Assembly (NCBI GenBank): GCA_030609765.1
Contig: JAUWTE010000267.1
Location: forward strand, 1 to 5,143
From: Acidobacteriota bacterium
GTDB lineage: Bacteria > Acidobacteriota > UBA890
DNA: 5,143 bases
Reading direction: 5' to 3'
Below, piece by piece: positions 1 through 5,143 of this stretch; positions within the stretch are counted from its first letter, which is position 1; each line of letters opens with the position of its first letter. The position numbers and the translations under genes are program-made. The notes under the pieces are model-generated. The model was given only the letters and a program-made list of their open reading frames with translations, did no database searches and was not told the DNA's origin.

Positions 1-152
1 TCCGAGATCACCGCCCAGACAACCTCAGGGGAGTGTCCGTATTCAGCGCTCGTTGTTGCGAGGTGCTCAACAGGTAGCTGCGAGCCGATGAGCCAAACCG
101 CGGCAATCAGGGCAACTAGCCCTCCGACGATCCGGTAGGACCATTTCTTCAT
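1..152 (-). CDS. SRPBCC-family (START/polyketide cyclase-like) membrane-anchored protein, N-terminal part only
   Basis: The gene runs off the left edge, so only the first 50 codons are seen. It starts with ATG at 152-150, which overlaps the TGA of the upstream MarR gene (ATGA), so the two are probably co-transcribed and translationally coupled. The protein opens with a basic tip (MKKWSYR), then a hydrophobic segment at about residues 8-26 that looks like a signal anchor. After PVEH it continues with SAEYGHSPEVVWAVIS at 35-50. A beta strand followed by SPEVVWxxIxD is typical of the start of SRPBCC domains (polyketide cyclase/dehydrase and START-like lipid or hydrophobic-ligand binders), often preceded by one membrane helix. 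The family call rests on this short motif. The ligand is unknown. A link to a compound sensed by the MarR partner is inference. Confidence 0.6.
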   Translation of the reverse strand, partial: MKKWSYRIVGGLVALIAAVWLIGSQLPVEHLATTSAEYGHSPEVVWAVIS

Positions 153-658
153 GACGGTTCCTCCATCTGGGACGAGCCAACCGGGTCGGCCGGCGTCGTT
201 CTGGATTCTTGCTGTGTCTGCTTGGGCATGCTTTGGGCAGCTCGCGAAAGTAGGGCCAGCCCGCGAAGAGCAGTGCTGCGCTCCTCCGTTGACAGCGCCT
301 CGAGCATGGCCGCGACGCGCTGGGGGTCGAGAGTGGATTTGGCTTCCTTGATGCGTGCGCCGGCTGGGGTGAGGCGAAGACAGACCCTCCGCCCGTCGCC
401 TGAATCACGTCGACGGTCAACGTATCCCTCCGCCACCAACCTGCGGATCGCCAGCGACATCGTCGAGACGGTGACGCCCATATGAGATGCGAGCTGGCTG
501 AGAGTCGTGGCGCTGACCTCGTCCAGGTGATCGAGAATGCTCGCCTGGTGGGAGCTGAGACTTCGCTGCGTTTCGGGGTCAGCAACCTGCCGTGTGCGAC
601 AGGAGAAATGGATGCGCGCGAGAAGATCCTTGATTTGGGTTGTCTCAGGGCGGCGCAT
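149..658 (-). CDS. MarR-family winged helix-turn-helix transcriptional regulator
   Basis: This is a 169-residue protein, a usual length for MarR dimeric repressors. Residues 1-50 form the N-terminal helical dimerisation part. The DNA-binding domain covers about 51-100: helix-turn-helix around TTLSQLASHMGVTVSTMS, recognition helix continuing to IRRLVAEGYV, then a wing with RRRDSGDGRRVCLRLTPAG. The D85/R90 pair fits the D-x-R wing signature of the family. The C-terminal helix is followed by a polar, probably disordered tail (about 147-169). I chose the ATG at 658-656. The frame is open back to a TTG at 718, but those 20 extra residues (starting MTYYYFDL) would be encoded by the AT-rich palindromic promoter region, and no MarR domain begins that way. 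No clear Shine-Dalgarno precedes the ATG, so the message may be nearly leaderless. The gene overlaps the SRPBCC gene by four bases. The ligand cannot be deduced. Confidence 0.9.
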   Translation of the reverse strand: MRRPETTQIKDLLARIHFSCRTRQVADPETQRSLSSHQASILDHLDEVSATTLSQLASHMGVTVSTMSLAIRRLVAEGYVDRRRDSGDGRRVCLRLTPAGARIKEAKSTLDPQRVAAMLEALSTEERSTALRGLALLSRAAQSMPKQTQQESRTTPADPVGSSQMEEPS

Positions 659-681
659 GACGAGAGAGAGGCTAAGAAATA

Positions 682-706
682 TACTTTGGTTTGTCAAATC
701 AAAGTA
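682..706. promoter_or_regulatory. Candidate MarR operator: 25-bp palindrome in the divergent intergenic region
   Basis: A 25-bp inverted repeat is centred on position 694, with 11 of 12 arm pairs matching (only 689/699 fails). Its outer arms are TACTTTG and CAAAGTA, and the inner core is TTTG-T-CAAA. It starts 23 bp upstream of the MarR ATG, in an AT-rich patch that stands out from GC-rich surroundings. MarR dimers typically bind palindromes of about this size next to their own gene. On the minus strand a -10-like TATATT (683-678) overlaps its edge. TTGACA-like hexamers lie at 697-692 and 718-713, though none pairs with an ideal -10 at 17 bp. Autorepression is inferred. Whether the site also controls the divergent dehydrogenase 250 bp away is open. 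Confidence 0.6.
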
Positions 707-941
707 ATAATATGTCAAGAATTAGGACGGAATCGGTGTCTCTGGGCTCGATTCTGTTGAAGAACCCGGTCGCAGGAGGCGACAAACCTGTGACTCGGGG
801 CCTCGGGATGTGGTAGCAAAGGAGCAGCGGCGAGTCGTGCCGCCCATCGACAAGAAGAACCGCTGGCCCCGGAGCGTCGCTGGCTGTCCCCGAAATACAA
901 ATGCGCGATGTCGTAAACTCGATCATCACGCCAACATTCGC
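707..941. other. Intergenic stretch between divergent genes, no supported gene
   Basis: About 235 bp separate the palindrome from the dehydrogenase ribosome binding site. Open frames across it on the minus strand give low-complexity, unconvincing proteins with no start signals. I see no tRNA, no strong hairpin and no clear sigma70 promoter for the plus-strand gene. A plus-strand TAATAT (708-713) beside the palindrome could be a -10 element giving a long leader, but its -35 is poor. The length would allow a leader RNA, which I cannot demonstrate. Confidence 0.35.
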
Positions 942-948
942 GAGGTGA
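942..948 (+). promoter_or_regulatory. Ribosome binding site fixing a GTG start
   Basis: GAGGTGA ends four bases before the GTG at 953. It supports GTG as the start of the dehydrogenase, and the MscS gene has a similar GGAGGTGA three bases before its ATG. The protein begins sensibly there (MKGLTFHGKE), matching the normal first beta strand of the family. Confidence 0.7.
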
Positions 949-952
949 AACG

Positions 953-1999
953 GTGAAGGGACTGACCTTCCACGGCAAGGAAACGCTGAAGTACGAAACG
1001 ATTGCCGATCCCACGATCGAGGATCCCCAGGATGTCATCGTCAAGGTCGATCTTGCCGGCATTTGCGGTTCCGACCTGCACCCCTACCTCGAGCGAGAAA
1101 AGGGGCTGGATCATGGCACCGTCATGGGCCACGAGTTCGTCGGCGAGATCGTCGAGTCAGGGGGGAACGTCGCGGGTCTCAGTGTCGGCGATCGGGTCTT
1201 CAGCCCCTTCACGACCAACTGTGGCGATTGCTTCTACTGCCGTTGCGGGCTCACGTGCAGGTGCACGAAGGGTCAGCTCTTCGGCTGGCTCGAGAAGGGA
1301 AAGGGGCTGCACGGTGGACAGGCCGAGTTGGTGCGGGTACCCCTGGCCGATGCCACACTCATGCGCATACCCGAGGGCATCTCCCCCGAAGAAGCGCTCC
1401 TGATGGGTGACATCTTCTCCACCGGCTTCTTTTGTGCCGAACAGGCGGGCGCCGGGCCGGACGGGACCTATGTCGTGGTTGGCTGCGGGCCGGTTGGCTT
1501 GATGACCATGACGGCGGCCAGGGAGCTCGGTGTAGAGCGGCTATTTGCCGTCGATCTCATTCCCGACAGGCTCGCGCTGGCGGAGCAGTTCGGTGCAACC
1601 CCGATTCACCTGCTCAGCGAAGATCCCGTCGCCGTAGTGAAGGAAGCGACGGATGGTCGCGGCGCCGATGGCGTCATGGAGGTGGTCGGCAACCAATCGG
1701 CGATGCGGTTGGCGACTGACCTGCTCCGTCCGGGTGGGACCATCGCCTCCATCGGTGTGCACACCGAGGAGACGATCGCCTTCACTCCTGGCGAAGCGTA
1801 TGACAAGAACATCACGTTCAGGAGCGGACGCTGCCCGGCGCGCCACTACATGGAACGGCTCGTGCCGGTGGTGCAGGCCCAGCGACACGATCTCACCGCG
1901 ATCATCTCCCACCGGATGCCATTGAGCGAAGGTGTCGACGCCTACGAGATGTTCAATTTGAGGCTCTTCGGATGCATCAAAGTGGTTCTGACGCCCTGA
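953..1999 (+). CDS. Zinc-dependent medium-chain alcohol dehydrogenase, formaldehyde-dehydrogenase-like
   Basis: This is a 348-residue, full-length MDR enzyme (GroES-like catalytic domain plus Rossmann domain), predicted to oxidise an alcohol or aldehyde adduct in the cytoplasm. Expected catalytic zinc ligands are C38 (in AGICGSDLH), H60 with E61 (in MGHEFVGE) and probably D153 (in LMGDIFSTGF). An Asp there is known from the glutathione-independent formaldehyde dehydrogenase type. Structural zinc ligands are C90, C93, C96 and C104, and the lobe carries additional cysteines C98 and C102. The cofactor motif GCGPVG is at 177-182. D201 at the end of the second strand (FAVD) favours NAD over NADP. 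The start is GTG with a good Shine-Dalgarno. The substrate cannot be set from sequence; formaldehyde, threonine-like polyols and plain alcohols all occur among relatives. It is transcribed away from the MarR operon, and co-regulation with it is possible but unproven. Confidence 0.92.
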   Translation: MKGLTFHGKETLKYETIADPTIEDPQDVIVKVDLAGICGSDLHPYLEREKGLDHGTVMGHEFVGEIVESGGNVAGLSVGDRVFSPFTTNCGDCFYCRCGLTCRCTKGQLFGWLEKGKGLHGGQAELVRVPLADATLMRIPEGISPEEALLMGDIFSTGFFCAEQAGAGPDGTYVVVGCGPVGLMTMTAARELGVERLFAVDLIPDRLALAEQFGATPIHLLSEDPVAVVKEATDGRGADGVMEVVGNQSAMRLATDLLRPGGTIASIGVHTEETIAFTPGEAYDKNITFRSGRCPARHYMERLVPVVQAQRHDLTAIISHRMPLSEGVDAYEMFNLRLFGCIKVVLTP

Positions 2000-2017
2000 T
2001 TCCGACCTGCGTCGAGC

Positions 2018-2070
2018 TTGCCTCCGCCGCGGCGGCAATCCACACTTCTGGTCGCTCCTCGTGACCGAGG
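2018..2070 (+). terminator. Weak hairpins downstream of the dehydrogenase gene
   Basis: Two small stems lie 18-70 bp after the dehydrogenase stop. The first (2018-2038) pairs TTGCC with GGCAA, then CCG with CGG across a one-base mismatch. The second (2057-2070) pairs CCTCG with CGAGG around a TGAC loop. Neither is followed by a T run, so intrinsic termination is doubtful. They could be processing or pausing structures, or chance in GC-rich DNA. Confidence 0.25.
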
Positions 2071-2094
2071 CCGCCACCACCCTCTCGAAACTGA

Positions 2095-2140
2095 AAACAG
2101 AATCCTCGGCGAGCACCAAACAGAATCCTCGACGAGCACC
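2095..2140. repeat. Two-copy 23-bp tandem repeat directly upstream of the mscS-like gene
   Basis: Two adjacent 23-bp units cover 2095-2117 and 2118-2140. Each reads AAACAGAATCCTCG, then G or A, then CGAGCACC, so they differ at only one base (2109 G versus 2132 A). The array ends two bases before the GGAGGTGA of the MscS gene, so it would lie in the leader or core promoter. Each unit contains a short CTCG/CGAG dyad (perfect in the first, CCTCGgCGAG). It may be a recent duplication, a repeated regulator site, or a polymorphic leader element. Confidence 0.8.
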
Positions 2141-2141
2141 C

Positions 2142-2149
2142 GGAGGTGA
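2142..2149 (+). promoter_or_regulatory. Strong ribosome binding site for the mscS-like gene
   Basis: GGAGGTGA is a near-ideal anti-Shine-Dalgarno match. It ends three bases before the ATG at 2153 and fixes that start over the alternative ATG at codon 4. Confidence 0.75.
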
Positions 2150-2152
2150 CGA

Positions 2153-3271
2153 ATGAACGTAATGGCAATCCTGGAGCAGACCTATCTCGGCAACACGATC
2201 TTGCAGTGGGGGTTGGCGCTCCTCGTGGCGTTCGTCGCGCTCGTCACCATCAGGATTCTCAAGTCCTTCGCGGTGAGGCGGTTGCGCAAGCTCGCCGAAA
2301 GGACCAGCACCGACCTCGACGACTTGATCGTCCACCTTCTGTCCAGCACCAAGTTCTTTCTAATTCTCGGTTTGTCTCTGTACGCCGGCTCCCTGATGCT
2401 GGATCTGCCGGGCGACTCGAGGGACTTCGTCACCAACATCGCGGTTCTGATCTTTCTGTTGCAGGCGACGCTGTGGGGCAACTACGTCATCAAGTATCTG
2501 GTTTCCCAGTTCGTTGAGGCGCGCCTGGAGGAGGACGCCTCGACCGCCACGATGGTCAACGCCTTCGGCTTCGTGGCGCGTTTGATCTTCTTTTCCGTAA
2601 TCCTATTGGTTGCGTTTGGAACGGTCGGCTTCGACGTCTCTGCGTTGGTCACCGGCTTCGGCATCGGCGGCATCGCCATTGCGCTGGCGGTGAAAGACAT
2701 CCTGAGCGACCTTTTCGGGTCCCTGACGATCGCGCTCGACAAGCCATTCGTGTTGGGTGACTTCATCACCACCGGCGACTATGCCGGCACGGTCGAGCAC
2801 ATCGGCCTGAAGACCACCAGACTGCGCAGCAACACCGGCGAGCAACTTGTTTTCTCCAACGCGGACCTGCTCGGCAGCCGGCTGCGTAACTACAAGCGGA
2901 TGCAGGAGCGCAGGGCCCTGATGAATCTGGGAGTCACCTACGACACTCCGGCCGAGAAGCTGGCGGCGATTCCGACGATTCTCCAGGAGATCATCGACAC
3001 CCACGAGCTGGCGCGCTTCGATCGCGCCCATTTCGCCGATTTCGGCGACTTCTCGCTGAACTTCCAGGTGGTTTTCTGGGTTACGAAGCCTGGCTATGCC
3101 GACTTCATGAACACACGGCAGGCGATCAACCTCGAGGTCTACGAGCGCTTTGCTACCGAAGGCATCGAGTTCGCCTTCCCGACCCAGACCCTCTATGTCG
3201 AGAAGGGGTCAGATGAGCCGGCGAATGCTGTCCCGTTACATCCTACGCCAGGCCTCGACGGGCGCGACTAG
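2153..3271 (+). CDS. MscS-family small-conductance mechanosensitive ion channel
   Basis: This is a complete 372-residue membrane channel, expected to open under membrane tension and release solutes on hypo-osmotic shock. It is longer than the classic 286-residue MscS because of extra N-terminal membrane helices. Hydrophobic segments lie near residues 16-36, 66-84, 92-117 and 138-158. The pore-lining Gly/Ala-rich helix runs from about 162 to 188 (VTGFGIGGIAIALAVKDILS), the family hallmark. The beta domain follows at about 190-250 with DKPFVLGDFITTGDYAGTVE, LKTTRLRSNTGEQLVFSNADL and a basic RNYKRMQERR stretch. The alpha/beta cytoplasmic vestibule domain spans about 255-355 and ends in FPTQTLYVEKG. 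A short polar tail (to 372) is not conserved-looking. The gene stands alone after a 153-bp gap and probably has its own promoter near the tandem repeat. It is one of the many diverged MscS paralogue types; ion selectivity and gating threshold cannot be told. Confidence 0.95.
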   Translation: MNVMAILEQTYLGNTILQWGLALLVAFVALVTIRILKSFAVRRLRKLAERTSTDLDDLIVHLLSSTKFFLILGLSLYAGSLMLDLPGDSRDFVTNIAVLIFLLQATLWGNYVIKYLVSQFVEARLEEDASTATMVNAFGFVARLIFFSVILLVAFGTVGFDVSALVTGFGIGGIAIALAVKDILSDLFGSLTIALDKPFVLGDFITTGDYAGTVEHIGLKTTRLRSNTGEQLVFSNADLLGSRLRNYKRMQERRALMNLGVTYDTPAEKLAAIPTILQEIIDTHELARFDRAHFADFGDFSLNFQVVFWVTKPGYADFMNTRQAINLEVYERFATEGIEFAFPTQTLYVEKGSDEPANAVPLHPTPGLDGRD

Positions 3272-3319
3272 GCCCCTGGCGGGGACGAGGTGCCCTCGAC
3301 GGGCCGAGTAACCCTCGAC
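3253..3319. repeat. Short direct repeats across the mscS-like stop and downstream gap
   Basis: CCTCGACGGGC occurs at 3253-3263 (last codons of the channel gene) and again at 3294-3304, with a shorter CCTCGAC at 3313-3319. The gap also contains small stems such as TGGCC-GGC-GGCCA near 3354-3366 and GCGAG-CAT-CTCGC at 3386-3398. None has a T tract. The repeats may be slippage remnants or chance in GC-rich sequence. Confidence 0.35.
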
Positions 3320-3443
3320 ACCTGCGGCTCGAAGTTAGAAGATGTGGCGGAGCTGGCCGGCGGCCACCGGGCTCGCCATTCCCGAGCGAGCATCTCGCGC
3401 GCCAGCGTCCGCACCTCGTCGCTGCACGCTCCCGCCGGCGAAC

Positions 3444-3449
3444 AGAGGG
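3444..3449 (+). promoter_or_regulatory. Ribosome binding site deciding the start of the membrane protein
   Basis: AGAGGG ends nine bases before the ATG at 3459. The same frame is open back to an ATG at 3342, but the 39 extra residues are Ala/Arg/Pro-rich and look like translated intergenic DNA. This site therefore favours 3459. Confidence 0.55.
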
Positions 3450-3458
3450 CAGATAGCC

Positions 3459-4535
3459 ATGATCAGCGAGCGAGATATTCGAGAGCTCCTCGACGCGGAG
3501 ATCATCGACGAGACTACTGCCGAGTCGATCCGCGTCTACACCAACCAGCGCTACGCCGACCGTCCCCGCTTCGACATCACGCACGTCGCCTACTACTTCG
3601 GCGCCCTCATCGTGGCGCTGGCCTTCACCTGGCTGCTTTTTGAGGGCCACGACCGCTACGGCGGTGGGGCGCTCATGATGATCGCGCCAGCGTATGCGGT
3701 GCTCTTCGTCTTGGGCGGGAACTGGCTGTGGTCGCGGCCGGGATTGAAACAGGCGGGCGGGCTGCTGTTCACGCTGGCCCTGTGCATGGTTCCTGTGGCG
3801 GTCTACGGCTTTGAGGAGCTCATGGGCTGGTACCCGGTGCTGGCCGGTAGCCTGGACGAAGTCCCCAGCGAGGCCGAGCGCATGGAGTTCATGCTGCAGG
3901 TCAACTGGGCCAACATCTGGATCGCGCTGGCGACGGTGGTCGTGGGGATTGCCGCGCTGCCCCTGCGCCGTTTTGCCTTCATGGCCGTGGTGCCGATCAT
4001 TGCCTTTCACCAGCTCTGGCTGGCGATCATGACGTTCATGGTGGGAGGGCGCGCCAGCGACTGGGACATGTCCACGCATTTGATGCTTTCGGGATTGTTC
4101 GTCGTTATGGTCGGATACCTGGTGGATCGGCGCACCCGAGAGGACTTCGCGTTCTGGCTCTACGGCATCGGGGTGGCGCACTTCTGGATCGGCATGACGG
4201 GCTTCTCCGACAAAGACGAGATCGCCTGGGCCGCCTACGCCCTCGTTGGCCTACTACTGGTCGTTGTCAGCCTGCTGCTGCAGCGGCGCGTCTTCATGGT
4301 GGCCGGGGCGCTCACAGTATTTGTCTACCTGGGTCACCTCGGCTTCGAGACCTTCGAGGACTCGCTGTTATTCCCCTTCGTGCTGAGCTTCGTGGGCCTG
4401 GCCATCATTGCCGTGGCCGTCTGGTACCAGAAGCACAAGCAGCGCGTCGAGGGAGCTCTGATCGGCAGCCTGCCCGATATGGTCAAGAAACGCCTGCCCA
4501 GCGCGCGCCAGGGACCTGCGGATCTCGAGGGATGA
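3459..4535 (+). CDS. Polytopic integral membrane protein, DUF2157-like
   Basis: This is a 358-residue protein with a short soluble N-terminal region and about ten membrane helices. Residues 1-40 are a charged helical segment (ERDIRELLDAEIIDETTAESI) resembling the 'L-x-G-x-I-s/d-x-x-x-A-x-x-I' cytosolic start of DUF2157-type proteins. The first helix is near 42-61 (VAYYFGALIVALAFTWLLF). Further hydrophobic segments follow at about 68-90, 98-117, 148-166, 170-192, 205-220, 227-246, 252-273, 276-295 and 303-324. A basic C-terminal tail (YQKHKQRVE onward) would be cytoplasmic. An acidic loop lies between helices 3 and 4 (LDEVPSEAERMEF), and there is no signal peptidase site or transporter signature that I recognise. 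The function of the family is unknown. The gene is 187 bp downstream of the mscS-like gene on the same strand, so a shared transcript is possible but not shown. It converges with the right-edge gene. Confidence 0.8.
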   Translation: MISERDIRELLDAEIIDETTAESIRVYTNQRYADRPRFDITHVAYYFGALIVALAFTWLLFEGHDRYGGGALMMIAPAYAVLFVLGGNWLWSRPGLKQAGGLLFTLALCMVPVAVYGFEELMGWYPVLAGSLDEVPSEAERMEFMLQVNWANIWIALATVVVGIAALPLRRFAFMAVVPIIAFHQLWLAIMTFMVGGRASDWDMSTHLMLSGLFVVMVGYLVDRRTREDFAFWLYGIGVAHFWIGMTGFSDKDEIAWAAYALVGLLLVVVSLLLQRRVFMVAGALTVFVYLGHLGFETFEDSLLFPFVLSFVGLAIIAVAVWYQKHKQRVEGALIGSLPDMVKKRLPSARQGPADLEG

Positions 4536-4560
4536 GCCGCGTCTCACAGGGGCTCTCATC
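4531..4560 (+). other. Imperfect hairpin overlapping the membrane protein stop codon
   Basis: GATGAG (4531-4536) can pair with CTCATC (4555-4560), and CC with GG after a two-base bulge, which gives an eight-pair stem around a 12-base loop. It encloses the TGA stop. It is weak compared with the repeat that follows at 4576 and may be incidental. Confidence 0.25.
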
Positions 4561-4575
4561 GAGCCGCACAGAGAA

Positions 4576-4622
4576 AGCGCTCCGGACCTGGTTGTTCCCG
4601 TGGGGGCCAGGTCCGGAGCGCT
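4576..4622. terminator. Bidirectional terminator: perfect 16-bp inverted repeat between convergent genes
   Basis: AGCGCTCCGGACCTGG (4576-4591) is exactly complementary to 4607-4622, with a 15-base loop. It begins 40 bp after the plus-strand stop and lies 18 bp beyond the minus-strand stop, a classic position for a terminator shared by convergent genes. On the minus strand the stem is followed by TTTCTCT, a short U-rich tract. On the plus strand it is followed by AGAAACC, with no U tract. Intrinsic termination is therefore more likely for the minus-strand gene. For the plus-strand gene the stem may only pause polymerase or protect the 3' end. Confidence 0.8.
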
Positions 4623-4640
4623 AGAAACCCGGGCTAGCCT

Positions 4641-5143
4641 TCAGGTGTTGATTCGTTCGAGGATGCGCTCGAGCCAGGCACGCGCCGCCGTGTCGAATGG
4701 GCGCTCCGTGCCGTCGACGAAGAACTCGAAGAGCAGGTTGCCGTCTGGGCCCGGGCGGATACTGAGCTGGCGGACGACCCCGTCGGCATCGCGCTCGTCG
4801 ATCGAGAGCTCGCCGCCTCCACCGACCTCGATCTCATTGACGGTCTCGCCGAAATCCACCTCGCCCCGCATCCGAACGGTCATGTGCGAGTCTTCGTCAT
4901 CGATGTCCATGGTGATGGTGTGCTCGCTGTGCTCGTCGGTGCGGACGTCAACGACAACGTGCGGCTCTCTGACGATCTCGATGTGCACGCCGTGTTCGCC
5001 TGTGGTCTCGGTGACGATTCTGGGCTCCACTACGACGACAGCACGTACCTCATCGAGTCCCTCGATGATCTCGATCTTAGGCTTCACGACGACGGCCGAG
5101 AGCTCCTGAGCGCTGAGCTTCCCCTTGGGAACGACGACGATAA
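4641..5143 (-). CDS. Uncharacterised beta-rich protein, C-terminal part (possibly tail of a BlaR1/M56-like protein)
   Basis: The frame is open from the TGA at 4643-4641 through the right edge, giving at least 167 codons, so the start is outside the window. A GTG at 5087 could serve as a start (148 residues), but the nearest AGGAG is 15 bases away. The upstream residues (IVVVPKGKLSAQELSAVVVK) also continue the same style, so I treat the gene as partial. The visible part is rich in Val and acidic residues in alternating strands, with two related units (VVVVEPRIV and VREPHVVVDV). A glycine run (GGGGELSIDERDADG) follows, then LSIRPGPDGNLLFEFFVDGTERPFDTAARAWLERIL. This last piece, a 'PGPDG...VDG...PFD..ARAWL' arrangement, recalls the tails of M56/BlaR1-type sensor peptidases and related proteins in some GC-rich phyla. 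This comes from memory and is not tested. No catalytic motif is visible here, and the role is unknown. Confidence 0.6.
   Translation of the reverse strand, partial: IVVVPKGKLSAQELSAVVVKPKIEIIEGLDEVRAVVVVEPRIVTETTGEHGVHIEIVREPHVVVDVRTDEHSEHTITMDIDDEDSHMTVRMRGEVDFGETVNEIEVGGGGELSIDERDADGVVRQLSIRPGPDGNLLFEFFVDGTERPFDTAARAWLERILERINT

Noticed and set aside
740..760. Inverted AACAGAATC match to the 23-bp repeat unit upstream of the channel gene
   Set aside because: Only nine bases are shared before the sequences diverge, which is too short to claim a third copy.
861..884. Direct repeat of CGCTGGC upstream of the dehydrogenase
   Set aside because: Seven bases in GC-rich DNA is within chance expectation, and it does not align with a promoter.
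715..1062. Minus-strand open frames across the divergent intergenic region
   Set aside because: Composition is unconvincing, no ribosome binding site was found, and they run into the dehydrogenase on the opposite strand.
2095..2140. Tandem repeat considered as a minimal CRISPR array
   Set aside because: The two units are directly adjacent with no spacer, and no cas gene is nearby.
1541..2335. Minus-strand open frame (264 codons) spanning the dehydrogenase end and the channel start
   Set aside because: It lies opposite two well-supported genes, has charged low-complexity composition and no family resemblance.
3342..3458. N-terminal extension of the membrane protein from the ATG at 3342
   Set aside because: The 39 residues are Ala/Arg/Pro-rich with no domain character, while a plausible ribosome binding site precedes the ATG at 3459.
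3243..4181. Long minus-strand open frame (312 codons) opposite the membrane protein
   Set aside because: Its translation is a His/Arg/Gln-rich low-complexity product typical of the antisense of a GC-rich gene. The plus strand there encodes clear membrane helices.

Overview
The window comes from a GC-rich bacterial chromosome (roughly 60% GC by eye) with strong GGAGGTGA-type ribosome binding sites and occasional GTG starts. It has no mobile element, phage gene, tRNA, rRNA or CRISPR array. The gene mix suggests a free-living Gram-negative bacterium, perhaps an acidobacterium or similar. That assignment is a weak inference from the style of the MarR protein and of the right-edge protein, not a demonstrated placement.

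Left end (1-720, minus strand): a MarR-family regulator and a membrane-anchored SRPBCC-like protein form a tight two-gene operon. They overlap by ATGA, and the second gene runs off the left edge. An AT-rich patch just upstream of the regulator holds a 25-bp near-perfect palindrome, which is the best candidate for the regulator's own operator.

Centre (950-3271, plus strand): a divergent zinc-dependent medium-chain dehydrogenase resembles the formaldehyde-dehydrogenase-like group. It is followed after about 150 bp by a complete MscS-family small-conductance channel. The gap between them holds small hairpins and a two-copy 23-bp tandem repeat that ends just before the MscS ribosome binding site.

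Right part (3272-5143): after a 187-bp gap comes a polytopic inner-membrane protein with about ten membrane segments, resembling the DUF2157 family. It converges on a minus-strand gene that enters from beyond the right edge. The visible C-terminal part of that gene is beta-rich and valine/acid-rich. It ends in a segment resembling the tail of some BlaR1/M56-type or related uncharacterised proteins. A perfect 16-bp inverted repeat lies between the two convergent stops and is probably a bidirectional terminator.

Taken together this looks like ordinary chromosomal housekeeping and stress-envelope content. I see no convincing sign of an undescribed multi-gene system. The observations most worth a second look are the MarR operator, the tandem repeat before mscS, and the truncated right-edge protein.
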